The notes under the pieces were generated by a model. That model was not told the origin of the DNA. It was given only the letters and a program-made list of their open reading frames with translations, and ran no database searches. Positions 35,548 through 45,355 of a stretch of 64,000 nt of DNA are shown here, in pieces (position 1 is the first letter of the stretch; each line of letters starts with the position of its first letter). The translations under genes and the position numbers were made by a program. The stretch is taken from NCBI GenBank assembly GCA_022813625.1, contig JAKLMB010000025.1, forward strand, positions 434,001-498,000, read 5' to 3'. The DNA comes from Aaosphaeria pasadenensis (lineage: Eukaryota > Ascomycota > Dothideomycetes > Pleosporales).

Positions 35548-37133
35548 AAGGCTTGTTTTCGAGGTGATCATGACGGACTACTTGTTCCAAACAGCGATAA
35601 GAGAGCCACGAAATGAGGTGTTCGGCAATGACGATGTCCTCCTTCCACATTTTTCACATCTTTCTTTTGTGTACTGTATGCATTTCAAAGGAGTTTTTAC
35701 CTTGGTCTTCTGGCGTAATCACTATGGATATCCGGGCCAACGCTTTAGCGTCAACCCGGCTGGGATTTTGTTCAATCTTGCTGTGACGGGGAGGAGGTGT
35801 CCGGGGGATTAGGGAATCATGTTGGGGTGGGCGGAGGAATGGATTGTTTGGTGACTGATTTCGGAAGTCCTACTACTACTACCTCGCTGCACCTGCACCT
35901 ATCTCGTGCAATTGGGAGATGAACCTTTTATACATTCTTATTCTTCTTCATCTTCTTACTTACTTATTTAACCAAATCCAAGTTCCCTTGAAAACTGTTC
36001 GTTTCGGCCCTTATTTGTTCTTCAATGTCTTCTTCTTGCCTGATTGATCAATCATCTCTCTCTTCCTCCTACTCCTTTTTTCCATTCATACGATGTCTAG
36101 GTTAGGTAGCTTCGAACTACATCCTACTTAGTTACTGGAATTCAGACCTTTCTCCCCTTGGCGGGAGGAATAAATGCATGACTGCTCCAATCATGAAAAC
36201 GAAACAAGACAAACTATAAAAATGGAACGAATGGAAAGTAAACTGTGGAATCTTCCAACCGTTGTAAGTCTGTGCTGAGCTGGATTTCTGGTGCGAGTTT
36301 TTAGATTTTTGGAGGAAAAGGGAGAAGAGAAGAAGGGAAAAAGACAGAGCAGATGCACTGGAAATGCGTAGAAGGGGTGGGTTTCTGATGTGTGTGTGTA
36401 ATGAGTTAGATGTCTGTTGTTGTAGAGAGCCGAGGAAGAAGGGAATGTAATGTCTGTAGGATTTGCGTGTCTCTTTTCGTTTCGATTGATTTCTTCTTAT
36501 CATTGATCGAATGATCTCTTTGTTGGTTGATTACGATTCTAGACCTTAGCCTTGCTTGATATAATCCTCCTGTTGGGTCTGTTGGAGCTGAGATGCTTGG
36601 AGTTAGCGGGCGATTGCGAGTATTCGGAGTGAGTTTACGTCTATCGATTGATGGGTCCGCCAGTCGTAGTCGTGTCCTGGTGGGGTACGGTATTATACGA
36701 GGACCCCATCCATGCTTCCCAGTTCTGACCCTTTGCTAACCGAACAAAAGAAAGCCCCGCGGTTCAAAGCGTCCAAAAGGCAAAACGTAGAGTTGGAGGC
36801 AAAAATAATGACGCCGTGCTGCTTCATTCGGAAGGTGACTCTGTATAGGTACAGGTCTGATTTTGGGCCCCCCATCTCCTCCTCCATTCGCATACCCGCT
36901 AACGTTCGTAGGATTCGAACTACCGGTTATCGCCCGGCCGGCGGTCATGAATCCTGGGGAGAGGTGGAACGAGGGAAAACTGTCTATTGGGTTTTCTATG
37001 GGGCTGGGTGAATGACTATCATCCATTTTTCGAACGTTTGTTTGTATATCCTATTCAGATTGTGGAGATCTTCACGGCGCGCTGTGGTTCGAAGTTCTTT
37101 CTTTCTTCTGTCTACCAGCTTCATTCCACAACC
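35548..37133. other. Intergenic, nothing certain
   Basis: 1.6 kb. CTT-rich stretches lie at 35938-36070. A tRNA-like fragment near 36905-36935 does not fold into a full cloverleaf. No gene was recognised. Confidence 0.5.
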
Positions 37134-38006
37134 ATGGCATCAAGCTCGCATAGATACACCAGTGTTGGTAGCGAAAGCGATGTCTCCGAAGAATTATACA
37201 AGAACGAGGTCGACAGCCAAAACGAGGGACATTCAGTACAATCACAATGGCATCGTCCCGCGCGATCCAAGACGATGAAGGTCGCCGCAGCCGCCGTCAT
37301 CATCCTCAGCATCACCTCCCTCCTCGCAGCCTCAATCCAATACATCGCCTCGCAGCGTAGCAAGCTCCCCACGACCTCCTCCAAGGACGCAGACCCATAC
37401 TACAACTTCCGGTACACCACGGACCTCGCCTCGCAAGACGACTACCGCGACCAGCACAGCCGCTGGAAAACCGCCTCGGGAGAATGGACGTCCTGCGGAC
37501 ACTCCCCGCACGAGGCCCTCGAACGCGGCTGCAAATTCGACATCATGTCGGCGGTGTGGATCCCACAGCCATGCTACAACGCGACGTTCGCGCACGAGAT
37601 CGCCGCCCTGCACCACTCCAACGCAACTTCGCTCACCACGTCCCCGAAGCACGGCGTCTCCATGTCCAACTTCACGTGGCACTCTGACGAGTCGCTGTCG
37701 CCGGAGTCGCACATCCGGCTCGAGGACCTCGAGCAGTTCTTCATCGACAAGTTCGACCGCGGCGAGCGCCTCATCGCCTACTCCATCGAGAACTTCCACG
37801 TCGCGCATTGCCTGTACATGTTCCGCGCCGCGCTCATGGGGCTCGAGAGGGTGGCCGGGGGGGAGCGGGGCGTCTACGTGCACGACGAAGCGATGGGGAG
37901 GCCCCATGCTAATCACTGCCAGAACGTGCTGATGAACTATGAGAAGTGGAAGTCGGGGGTCGTGGCGCTGGAGTTCGGCATGGGGTGGTGTAAGAGGGTT
38001 TCGTGA
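37134..38006 (+). CDS. Membrane-anchored HxxHC protein, UstYa/DUF3328-related
   Basis: Intronless, 290 aa; ATG 37134 is the first Met of the frame with a good context. A soluble N-terminus (about 48 residues) is followed by one transmembrane helix (about 49-72, MKVAAAAVIILSITSLLAAS), then an extracytoplasmic region with WTSCGHSPHEALERGCKFDIMS and WIPQPCYNATFAHEI. Near the C-terminus are two HxxHC motifs: HVAHC (222-226, followed by LYMFR) and HANHC (258-262, followed by QNVLM). Single-pass anchoring plus paired HxxHC is the architecture of UstYa-type oxidases, which form the ether or C-C crosslinks of dikaritin peptides. The CGHSP/GCKFD part is typical of a separate large fungal family with the same histidine motifs, so enzymatic identity with UstYa is inferred. 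It is convergent with the oxidase gene at 38354 and lies 2.8 kb from the repeat precursor. Confidence 0.65.
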   Translation: MASSSHRYTSVGSESDVSEELYKNEVDSQNEGHSVQSQWHRPARSKTMKVAAAAVIILSITSLLAASIQYIASQRSKLPTTSSKDADPYYNFRYTTDLASQDDYRDQHSRWKTASGEWTSCGHSPHEALERGCKFDIMSAVWIPQPCYNATFAHEIAALHHSNATSLTTSPKHGVSMSNFTWHSDESLSPESHIRLEDLEQFFIDKFDRGERLIAYSIENFHVAHCLYMFRAALMGLERVAGGERGVYVHDEAMGRPHANHCQNVLMNYEKWKSGVVALEFGMGWCKRVS

Positions 38007-38353
38007 TCGGGGGGAGGGGAGATTCGTGCAAGTGCTCCACGGTTGGGGTTTAGTTAATCTTCCTCTTTTTGTTTGAGTTCGAAATTTACATAGGGATGAT
38101 GAGGATTGTAGATAAGAATGAAATGAAGAAAAATTAGTTCAACATTTGAGAGTCTTGGGATTTTGTGGATTTCCTCTAACGTGCGATAGAGGACTGTCGA
38201 TTCGCGGTGTCCTATTACTACTTAGTATTTGACATATGGCTTCTGGGCATTATTCTTATATAAGTGTCATGATCAATGGGCAGAATCGTGGGAGCTCAGA
38301 TACAGAACGTAGTTTCTATTTGAGATCTTATACTATCAACACCGTCCATCGTA
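38007..38353. other. Short intergenic region between convergent genes
   Basis: The 3' ends of the two HxxHC genes meet here. It is AT-rich; nothing else was seen. Confidence 0.5.
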
Positions 38354-39381
38354 CTAAGGAACACCATCCAGCACGACATCTCCAGGCCTCTGCTTCAACT
38401 CCAAGACCCTAAACTTCCTCGGATCGACCTGGTGGCTGACGGCCCAATCCTTGAGCTCCCAAAAATTCTTGCACTTGTGCTTGGTGTTGAAGTCGACGAA
38501 CAGCTGCTCCTCGGACTTCACCCAGTACTGCCCGAAGACGCCCGTGTCGGGCTGGCACATGAGCTGCTGGCGTAGGATGTCGGTGCAGTGGTTGACGTGC
38601 TGGCGGACGCCCTCGTCGTCGTGCCCGAACACCCCCTTGCCCTCGGCCTTGTAGTGCCCGTACGCCCAGTGGCTGCTCTGCCGCAGCAGGTTCAGGCAGT
38701 GCAGGTGGTGTTCGAACTCGAACAGCACGGGGAACCCGCCCCCGAGCTCCGGGGACACCTTCGCGAGGCCAGGATCCAGCCCGTACTGCGAGGCAAGCGC
38801 CTCCGGTACGACGTAGTGGTGGTCTGGGTGGACTGCGAGTTAGTTGGCATAGGAGTATTGTGCGTGGGAGTGTGGGAGGGGAGTGCGGTCGTGTAGGCGT
38901 ACATGTCGTAAACAAACGCCTAGTGGGGGAGGATTTTACGTACTTTGGACTCCTAGGGATAGCCAGGCGTCGTCGACTTCTTTTCCGGGCGGGAGTCGGT
39001 AAGCGGAGCTGTTTGGATTCGAGAATGAGCCCTCGAATTGGACAGTGGAGTATTTGACCTTGACGTCTTGTTGTATTGGGGAGACTGCGGGATGTTGATT
39101 AGTGACTGGCGAAAGGTGAAATCGTTGACATGGTTAGAATAGTGCAATGACATACGACTTTGTGATGTATAGACGGAACAGACATCGTCGAGGTCCTCCT
39201 TCCTGTGGGCGAAGTATGTGAGAATGTTGAGAAGGATGGAAAGACTGAGGAGCACTAGAACACCCAATTCTAACCACCTCCGACGTTGAGGCAGTTGTTT
39301 TTGGGTTTCGTGCAGGAATGATGCCTCTTCTCCTTCTTCACCTTCGTCGAACCTCTCAATGTCCTTTTCTCTACTTTGCAT
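38354..39381 (-). CDS. UstYa-family oxidase (DUF3328), putative RiPP cyclase
   Basis: Proposed complement(38354..38832, 38944..39084, 39156..39381), 281 aa, with GTATGT and GTACGT donors and CAG acceptors. Start 39381 is the first ATG in frame. Order: acidic cytoplasmic N-terminus, RRR followed by one transmembrane helix (about 37-58, LELGVLVLLSLSILLNILTY), VKYSTVQFEGSF, a DDAWLSLGV block where the family has its conserved Trp, then E-HHLHC (HxxHC at 164-168, with LNLLR after) and H-VNHC (201-205, with TDILRQQLMC after). These two HxxHC motifs are the proposed copper-binding/active sites of UstYa/UstYb proteins that cyclise fungal ribosomal peptides by oxidation of Tyr side chains. It lies 1.4 kb from, and is divergent to, the repeat precursor at 40809, its obvious candidate substrate. 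Confidence 0.88.
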
Positions 39382-40694
39382 GTCGGGCAAATGTGAGAGA
39401 CAGGATTGGTCCTTACTATTGCTTCTTAACAACCCAAGTTCCCGGCTGTTGGGTTTTGTCGGAGGATATCCTTTGCACTGGGAATAAAAAGTCAAAAAAG
39501 TGCACAGGTATTGGAGAAAGAGGAAGAAATGTCAACGATCGCTTTTCTCGCGGGGGATGAAGCCGTTGTCGCAATTAATTACCATTAAGTGGTATTTGCG
39601 CCGTGCGCCTCGTCTCGTAAAGAAAACCAAAAGCTTACTTTAGCTTATCAGCGCCCAGCGGAAGGATCTCACTCCTCTCCACTATGTTGCCGTAATCCGC
39701 TATACAACAATCGCTAACGATCGCATTGGGCGTTGTTGATCGCCCAGTCCTAACCCAGTCTAGAAGGCATCAAGGAATCCTTTCAACGCGGTCGTTGGAT
39801 GACACGACAAGGCTAATGTACGAAACCATATCTCGATTCGGACAATTGGTTGACGGCCGTTCAACTTGACTCTTGGGACCTCAGCAGTCAGCTTGCGAGG
39901 CTTCTGCCATTTTTGAGCAATATGCTTATCCTGGGATACGCTTTGACTTGGCAGCGCTTCAATGGGTCAAGAAAAAGTCAATTCCTTAGGAGCATGACAG
40001 CGAGATTCTGGTGATTCGAAAAACAAGGCCTCTAGCATCATTCTTTTTTCCGCATTGCGGATTGTCGAGTATGTTGCCATAGCAGTCCAGATCGATAGAA
40101 CAAACGTTGGAAGGATCTCGCGTAGGTCTTTGATCCACATGTTGGTTACTACAACAGGGCAGTGTGCCTGGTTCAAAGATGTAAGCTTGAAATGAAACTA
40201 AGGTGGTGAGAAGAAGGTGCTTATGCTCCGCACCTTAGGCCTCCTACGACCGTTTACTGGCCGTTCAACTACCGGCACATGGCGCTTCTCGTAATGATCC
40301 TTCGGGATGTTCGGTACGATGGATGGAATCAGTATGAAGCCTCCAAAACGGCAGGAGCATAGGGTAGAGAACATAGACGAACACCACATCTGAACCATGG
40401 AGATGCAACATCAGGATTGCCTGCTCGGCATTATTAACTTGGCAAACGTATACCCATTGCCTAGATGAGTAACTTTAGGCAACCCGAGTCTAACAAAGTA
40501 TAGGAAGGTAAGGCAATGATGCTATCGCTGATTTGCCAATGAATCTCCATAGACAACGTAACTAACCATGCTGCGTGACTTTGGGTTTCGAAGTCGTGAT
40601 AGTGGTAGAGTAGGTACCTACCGGGTAACGGCGGCATGCAGAGCGGCCAAGATGATATAGATTGGACACATGTTGACCCGTATCGTCGGAAGAG
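39382..40694. other. Intergenic between oxidase and precursor; possible small gene
   Basis: The divergent promoter region for the UstYa-like gene and the repeat precursor. Two minus-strand ORFs (40198-40398, containing NIPKDHYEKRHVPVVERP, and 39967-40176, containing IWTAMATYSTIRNAEKR) could be exons of one small gene but carry no recognisable domain. I leave them uncalled. Confidence 0.4.
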
Positions 40695-40700
40695 TATATA
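40695..40700 (+). promoter_or_regulatory. Possible TATA box of the repeat precursor
   Basis: TATATA lies 109 bp upstream of the precursor ATG at 40809, a usual spacing in filamentous ascomycetes. Confidence 0.45.
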
Positions 40701-40808
40701 GTGAGCATACCTCGAAGAAAGATCAAGGTATCCCGGATCGTCGACCACCTTCCTGCATCACCAACCCCCCTTCCACCACCCGGACTCTTCCATTATCGAA
40801 AGTCAAAA

Positions 40809-41404
40809 ATGAGGGCTTCATTCCTGGTATTGACCTTGGCCGGCCTGGCTGTTGCCGCGCCAGTGCCTGTGAGTGAGACCTCGCGTTTGTAAACTGTGAA
40901 TCCAATTGACTCTATCGCTAGGCTAGCAACTCAGTCGAGCGTTCGGAGGCTGCAGACTACATCTATCCCATCCCCCCTTCGGTGGCTCCTGAGAAGAGGG
41001 AGAAGGCTGCGGACTATATCTACCCCATCCCTCCTTCAGTCGCTCCTGAGAAGCGAGAGAAGGCTGCAGACTACCTTTACCCTATTCCAGCTTCAGCAGC
41101 GCCCGAGAAGAGGGAGAAGGCTGCGGACTACATCTACCCCATTCCTCCCTCGGTTGCTCCCGAGAAGCGAGAGAAGGCCGCGGATTACATCTACCCTATT
41201 CCAGCCTCAGCAGCACCTGAGAAGCGTGAGAAGGCCGCGGATTATATTTACCCAATTCCTCCTTCAGTCGCTCCCGAGAAGCGCGAGAAGGCCGCTGACT
41301 ATATCTACCCTATTCCTCCTTCCGTAGCGCCTGAAAAGAGGGAGAAGGCTGCCGATTATATCTACCCCATTCCCCCGTCTGTCGCCCCTGAGGAGAAGAA
41401 GTGA
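40809..41404 (+). CDS. Kex2-processed repeat precursor, candidate dikaritin-type RiPP
   Basis: Exons 40809..40868 and 40922..41404, 180 aa; the 53-nt intron has GTGAGT and CTAG ends and falls right after the signal peptide. MRASFLVLTLAGLAVAA is a secretion signal. After a linker ending NSVERS come eight tandem units, consensus EKAADYIYPIPPSVAPEKR (19 residues). Each of the first seven units ends in Lys-Arg, the Kex2/KexB site; the last ends EEKK-stop. Variation is confined: unit 3 has YLYPIP, units 3 and 5 have PASAAP in place of PPSVAP. Signal peptide, tandem near-identical units, dibasic spacers and a Tyr/Ile-containing core is the build of UstA, PhomA and related precursors; phomopsin's core YVIPID is similar in spirit. 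The likely core is YIYPIP or an extension of it. Adjacent UstYa-type oxidases support crosslinking of Tyr. The exact core, its crosslinks and its activity are unknown. A non-cyclised secreted repeat peptide is the alternative. Confidence 0.88.
40947..41401 (+). repeat. Eight tandem 57-bp coding repeats
   Basis: Each unit is 57 bp and encodes 19 residues. The units differ mostly at third positions: the Lys-Arg pair is AAGAGG, AAGCGA, AAGAGG, AAGCGA, AAGCGT, AAGCGC, AAGAGG in units 1-7, while the protein stays nearly constant. Confidence 0.92.
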
Positions 41405-42104
41405 AAGCTGGAAAGTTCACTGTTGCTACATACCTGAAGTATGAGAGCTGGCTGGCCTGTTTATCCTGGAAATTGAATACAGGAAACTCTCAGCACTTAA
41501 ATGTAGTAATACATCCAACTTCGCTTGCCTGATTGTTGTTATTCCCTGCGAGCACTTTACTTCTGCATTGATATGTTAGCGACATTTCAAGTCTGTTTAA
41601 TGACTACAGTATACTCATATTTTAGTTATAGAGGATACGTAAAGCTAGCAGGTGGCCAGCCCGACGTGCCAACCGTCTGTAGCATTCCTCGATCGACTTC
41701 ATTCGGTTATCGCCGAGACTAATCACCTAAGGCTAGCTTCATTCTCTACTAGCGCCGATCACCACGTTCTGGCATCGCTCGCCTCAGGCACAAACCCCTC
41801 CGTCCCCACGCATTCTCTCTTTTCTTCCTCTTCTTCCCCCGAGTTAGAATCTCTTTCCAACTTCTTTCTTTCGCTTTCCCCCGCCCACCTATAGAGTCGC
41901 GGAGCACTCGGACGACCATGACGCAGTTTTACAAAAGTTTTACCTCCAGTACGAGTCTCAGAGACATACGAAATTGATAGAGCTTCGCGATTTCCGATTG
42001 TTCTGTCATTCACTTCTACCACCGGTCAACGCAACATAGATAAGGACGTTATTATATACTTCCTTGCCGCTTATTTCGAATTGAAGGAATATAGTCAGAC
42101 AATC
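41405..42104. other. Intergenic with degenerate MITE copy B
   Basis: Holds the 3' region of the precursor, the MITE remnant and a CT-rich leader (about 41818-41885) for the SET gene. Confidence 0.5.
41581..41681 (+). mobile_element. MITE copy B, degenerate (right half clear)
   Basis: GTAAAGCTAGCAGGTGGCCA and CGTGCCAACCGTCTGTA match the right end of the copy at 50015-50194; the interior (GTCTGTTTAATGACTACAG, ACTC) also aligns. A left inverted repeat is not clear (it may begin near 41500), so the copy is decayed. It begins about 180 bp after the precursor stop codon. Confidence 0.7.
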
Positions 42105-43160
42105 ATGGATCTACCCATGGGAGTCCCAACATCAGACATCTTCGAGGTCCGCGAAACCCCCAGTGCAGGTCGTGCCGTTTTTTCCAAATGCGATATACCA
42201 GCCGACACAGTTGTCTGGCGACCCACCGATCTGTCCCTTTCGGTTGTTCTCCGTGAATACCGTCGTGAGGTGTGCGGACAATGTTTTGTGTATGACTACG
42301 GCAACGACCTGCCTGTACGAAATAAGGAGGTGGGCTTTGCCTTTTGCTCGGAGAGATGCCAGGCCATATTCAGCGACGAGCAGGGACCGATAGGTATAGA
42401 AGCATGGACGGCCGCTGAGAAGTTGATAAAGGGACGAAGCAAGGAGGACACTGACATGGTGGAATTGGACCAACCGCGACCAAAGACGGAAGATATCACC
42501 TCTGCATGGGAGGGTGCCGCCGCACAAGCAGCCTTGATAAGAATCGCTCGACTGGGTCAGCGAGATGATGATGGCAATGTCGTGCAACCTACGAAGCAGC
42601 ACAAGAAGGCGCTGCAGAAAGCATTGCTGCAAAAGATATCGCCTGATGTCATGTCCTTCTGTCTCGCAGGAATATTGTGGAAACACAACCACCCAGACGA
42701 ATGGCAACGAATCCTCGATTTGGCCGTCGACGAAACACCATACCACAGCGAAGACGACCTGAAGGCGTTCATTCGTACATACCTACATTTACTCGCGATT
42801 GCACCATTGCCACTGCTCGACCGAATAACAGTGGAGACTTTGTATCTCTGGTCAACCCGCGATTCTCATAATTCCTTCGGAATCCGTTCGCTTGAAGATG
42901 ATGGCAGCGAGTTCTTTGGTTATGGATGCTGGCCATCGGCTAGTTACTTCAACCACAGCTGCTCTCCGAACATCGAAAAGAAAAGGGTGGAACGAGCATG
43001 GGAGTTTCGAGCCGGTAGGGACATCAAAGCAGGCGATGAGCTGTGCATCACATATCTGAGCGGGGAGGAAAGGAGACTGAGTCGCGAGAATAGGATGTTG
43101 ACGCTAAAAAGAAATTGGGGCTTCGACTGCCGGTGTGAGCGATGCAAGGAACAACAATGA
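42105..43160 (+). CDS. SET-domain protein with MYND-like zinc finger (SMYD/Set6 type)
   Basis: Intronless, 351 aa from ATG 42105. SET signatures in split order: N-terminal SAGRAVFSKCDIPADTVV; a CxxC/CxxxC zinc-binding insertion (CGQCF, CSERC, about residues 54-87); a helical middle; then FGYGCWPSASYFNHSCSPN with the conserved NHSCxPN (about 285-291); GDELCITYL (the catalytic Tyr region); and the post-SET cysteines in FDCRCERCK at the very end. This matches fungal Set6/SMYD-like lysine methyltransferases, cytoplasmic or nuclear, substrate unknown. It lies 700 bp beyond the RiPP precursor. I see no reason to assign it to that pathway; it could mark the cluster edge. Confidence 0.85.
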   Translation: MDLPMGVPTSDIFEVRETPSAGRAVFSKCDIPADTVVWRPTDLSLSVVLREYRREVCGQCFVYDYGNDLPVRNKEVGFAFCSERCQAIFSDEQGPIGIEAWTAAEKLIKGRSKEDTDMVELDQPRPKTEDITSAWEGAAAQAALIRIARLGQRDDDGNVVQPTKQHKKALQKALLQKISPDVMSFCLAGILWKHNHPDEWQRILDLAVDETPYHSEDDLKAFIRTYLHLLAIAPLPLLDRITVETLYLWSTRDSHNSFGIRSLEDDGSEFFGYGCWPSASYFNHSCSPNIEKKRVERAWEFRAGRDIKAGDELCITYLSGEERRLSRENRMLTLKRNWGFDCRCERCKEQQ

Positions 43161-45355
43161 TGGATAGAAGGATAGCGAGTTCGGAATTGATAGCTGTCTT
43201 CTAACTGCTTCTGGCTTTTGTTTTGAGTCAATTGAAATGCCTGTCATTGATGCGCCTAAGGCCCCCCATCCCCGGAAAATCTGCAGCGACCTTTGACCAC
43301 CCCGTGGCAACATTCAACGAGGGGATCGTCACACAAGCTCACCTTTTCAAATCGTCCTTTGCCATTCAATTCGATAGATTCCGCCTTTGTCTTACTCGTA
43401 TTCGATATGTTCCGCCTTGATATTAGAACTTTTCGTATCTTTCTCCTCTCCCAGTAGTGCCAGCTATCGGAGTATCGTTTCCTGATTCTCTGCTTATTGA
43501 TGACCGCCACAGGCTTGTCACTGGTGATCATTAAACCACCCCACCCGGTAATGGTCCTCCCTTGCCAACATTCGGGTGACGCTGGTGCCAATGAGTGTAC
43601 GTACAAGTAGCGATGTCTCGCTTAACCATCGTTAGCCGTGGCGTCGCGCGTAGGCCCTGATGAAAGTTTACCGTTACGCTGTAGCCGGGATAGAATCTCT
43701 TGAATTCTCTTGTTCCTGTTGTAATGAAGATAGTGAAGGTCACGACTGATGTGTTATTTCCTTGCCACTTGAAAGGATAGTCGAAGTCCATTAGGGGTCC
43801 AGCATCCAGCATCTGTCAAAAACGGCCCCTCGTTTCCACTCCGCATCAATACTTGCACGTCCCTACCTCGTATAAGTACAGTATCAATGACCACAAAAAT
43901 TTCCGAATTGCCCAACCACATTCATCGTATTCGCCAGCCATGGTGGAGCAAGGAACTCGCCCTGTTCCTGTCGTCTCCAATCCCGCCAACTCTGCCTATT
44001 GGAAGGAACTTACGTTCCGCGCCGGGATTTTCCACTAATTCACTTCGAATCGGACCGAAGAGGGGGATCATCACCCATTGCCACGTGCGAAAGGGACCCA
44101 GGGGAAATGATGATCGTCAACAAGGAAGTTCTGATAGACATGTGCCAGAACATGCGAAAGAGGCGATTACTTACATTTTGAGGAGATGCATTCTTAGTAT
44201 GGGGTAGCCCTGCTCTGTTCTGCACCACTGGCGGAGCGTCTTTTTGTCGATGAGAAAGGGAAAGAAAATTAATGAGTGAATTCTGAGTGAGATATTTGTC
44301 TACCCGTAGCCCACTGGCATCGTGGAAACTTCCAAACACTGGACGCTTCGCCTACAATTAGGTTCATTCACTCTTGGGGTTCAAACTTCAGCACATAGTA
44401 GTTTGGGTATCCTTCTTGATAAGGTCTCGGTTCTCGGATGCTGCCAGCGGCTCAAACTATCCCATTGAGTTTGGTGATTGTCAACAAGGTTAACCTCATA
44501 CACAACCGTCGTGTAGAACATCCTAGCTGTTGAAACTTTGCCTCAGTCTAAGACTCTAATTCAGCACGCTTGCTTATCACGGGCTTATTATTGATGGCTA
44601 CCGCTAGAATCCCCCCGTTCCTACGCCCCGCACCAACTACCTGTGCCCTAACCCAGGAGCATCCTGGCGCTTTCCAGCCGTGTGCATCGTTTCCTGCACG
44701 TCAAGTACCTGACTACCGGATCCTTGCCGTAAATCCACATCTCCTGTGAGGAGAAAGGAATTTTAATTGTACAGAGGGTTGGAACGTCAAGCTGGCCCCT
44801 TCCTTGTATTTTATGCCCATGACTGTGCATCTGCAAGGTTTTAGGGCAGTTAATTGGCTACAGTACACTCTCAAATAGTTACTTCAAGTCCATGCAGCTA
44901 CCCAGTGGCCAGATGGACGTGCTAACCCTCTGTAAACCAAAGACATTGCCTCTCCAGGGATCTTTACGAATAGATACCGGACTAGACTTTGACTTTAGCA
45001 TTCTGCTGTCAAATCCAGTGCGTAGATCCTAAAATGAACAAAAGCCGAACGGCAAAGGGGAATAGGAGGAAAGGGTCGGAACAGAATCTCTAGTCCCAAG
45101 TCTTGAAGTCTGTCATATGTAAATCTGGGCTGTCTTCCACCTTCTTCCTAAAATTCGGAAACTTGGTTTGTGGCTGTAAGTGGGCACACCCGAATTGTCT
45201 CTCTCTTTTCTTTTCCAACCATCAATTGATTCCCGGCAGGCACCACTGGTCGTCACTCATTCATTGCTCCATTTGCTTGTGCTACCAGCTTCTTCATCTT
45301 GTACTTTGTTACTTCTGGCCTTACCAGCTACACGCAGAGTAGGCCGCATTCAATC
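43161..45355. other. Intergenic with MITE copy C, no convincing gene
   Basis: 2.2 kb. Besides the MITE at 44770-44934 it has only short ORFs. A minus-strand 93-codon ORF at 43531-43812 and a plus-strand 106-codon ORF at 43887-44207 have no recognisable domain. Confidence 0.5.
44770..44934 (+). mobile_element. MITE copy C (pogo/Tc1-like, TA-flanked)
   Basis: The 165-bp element starts TACAGAGGGTTGGAACGTC and ends GACGTGCTAACCCTCTGTA, inverted repeats with TA at each edge. The interior shares TATGCCCA, GGTTTTAGG and ACACTCT with copy D in the same order. It is non-coding. Confidence 0.82.

Noticed and set aside
36900..36960. tRNA-like segment (GGATTCGAAC on the plus strand, T-loop-like on the minus)
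   Set aside because: The T-arm stem does not pair correctly and no D-arm or anticodon arm of normal spacing could be found.
40947..41401. Regular 57-bp repeats as a CRISPR-like array or non-coding satellite
   Set aside because: Repeats are contiguous without spacers, keep frame exactly, and vary mainly at third codon positions; this is a coding tandem repeat in a eukaryote.
42132..42746. 204-codon minus-strand ORF inside the SET gene
   Set aside because: It lies wholly within a confident plus-strand gene and has no domain.
42105..43160. SET gene as a member of the RiPP pathway
   Set aside because: Only proximity supports it; SMYD/Set6-type proteins are widespread single-copy genes and no known dikaritin pathway uses one.
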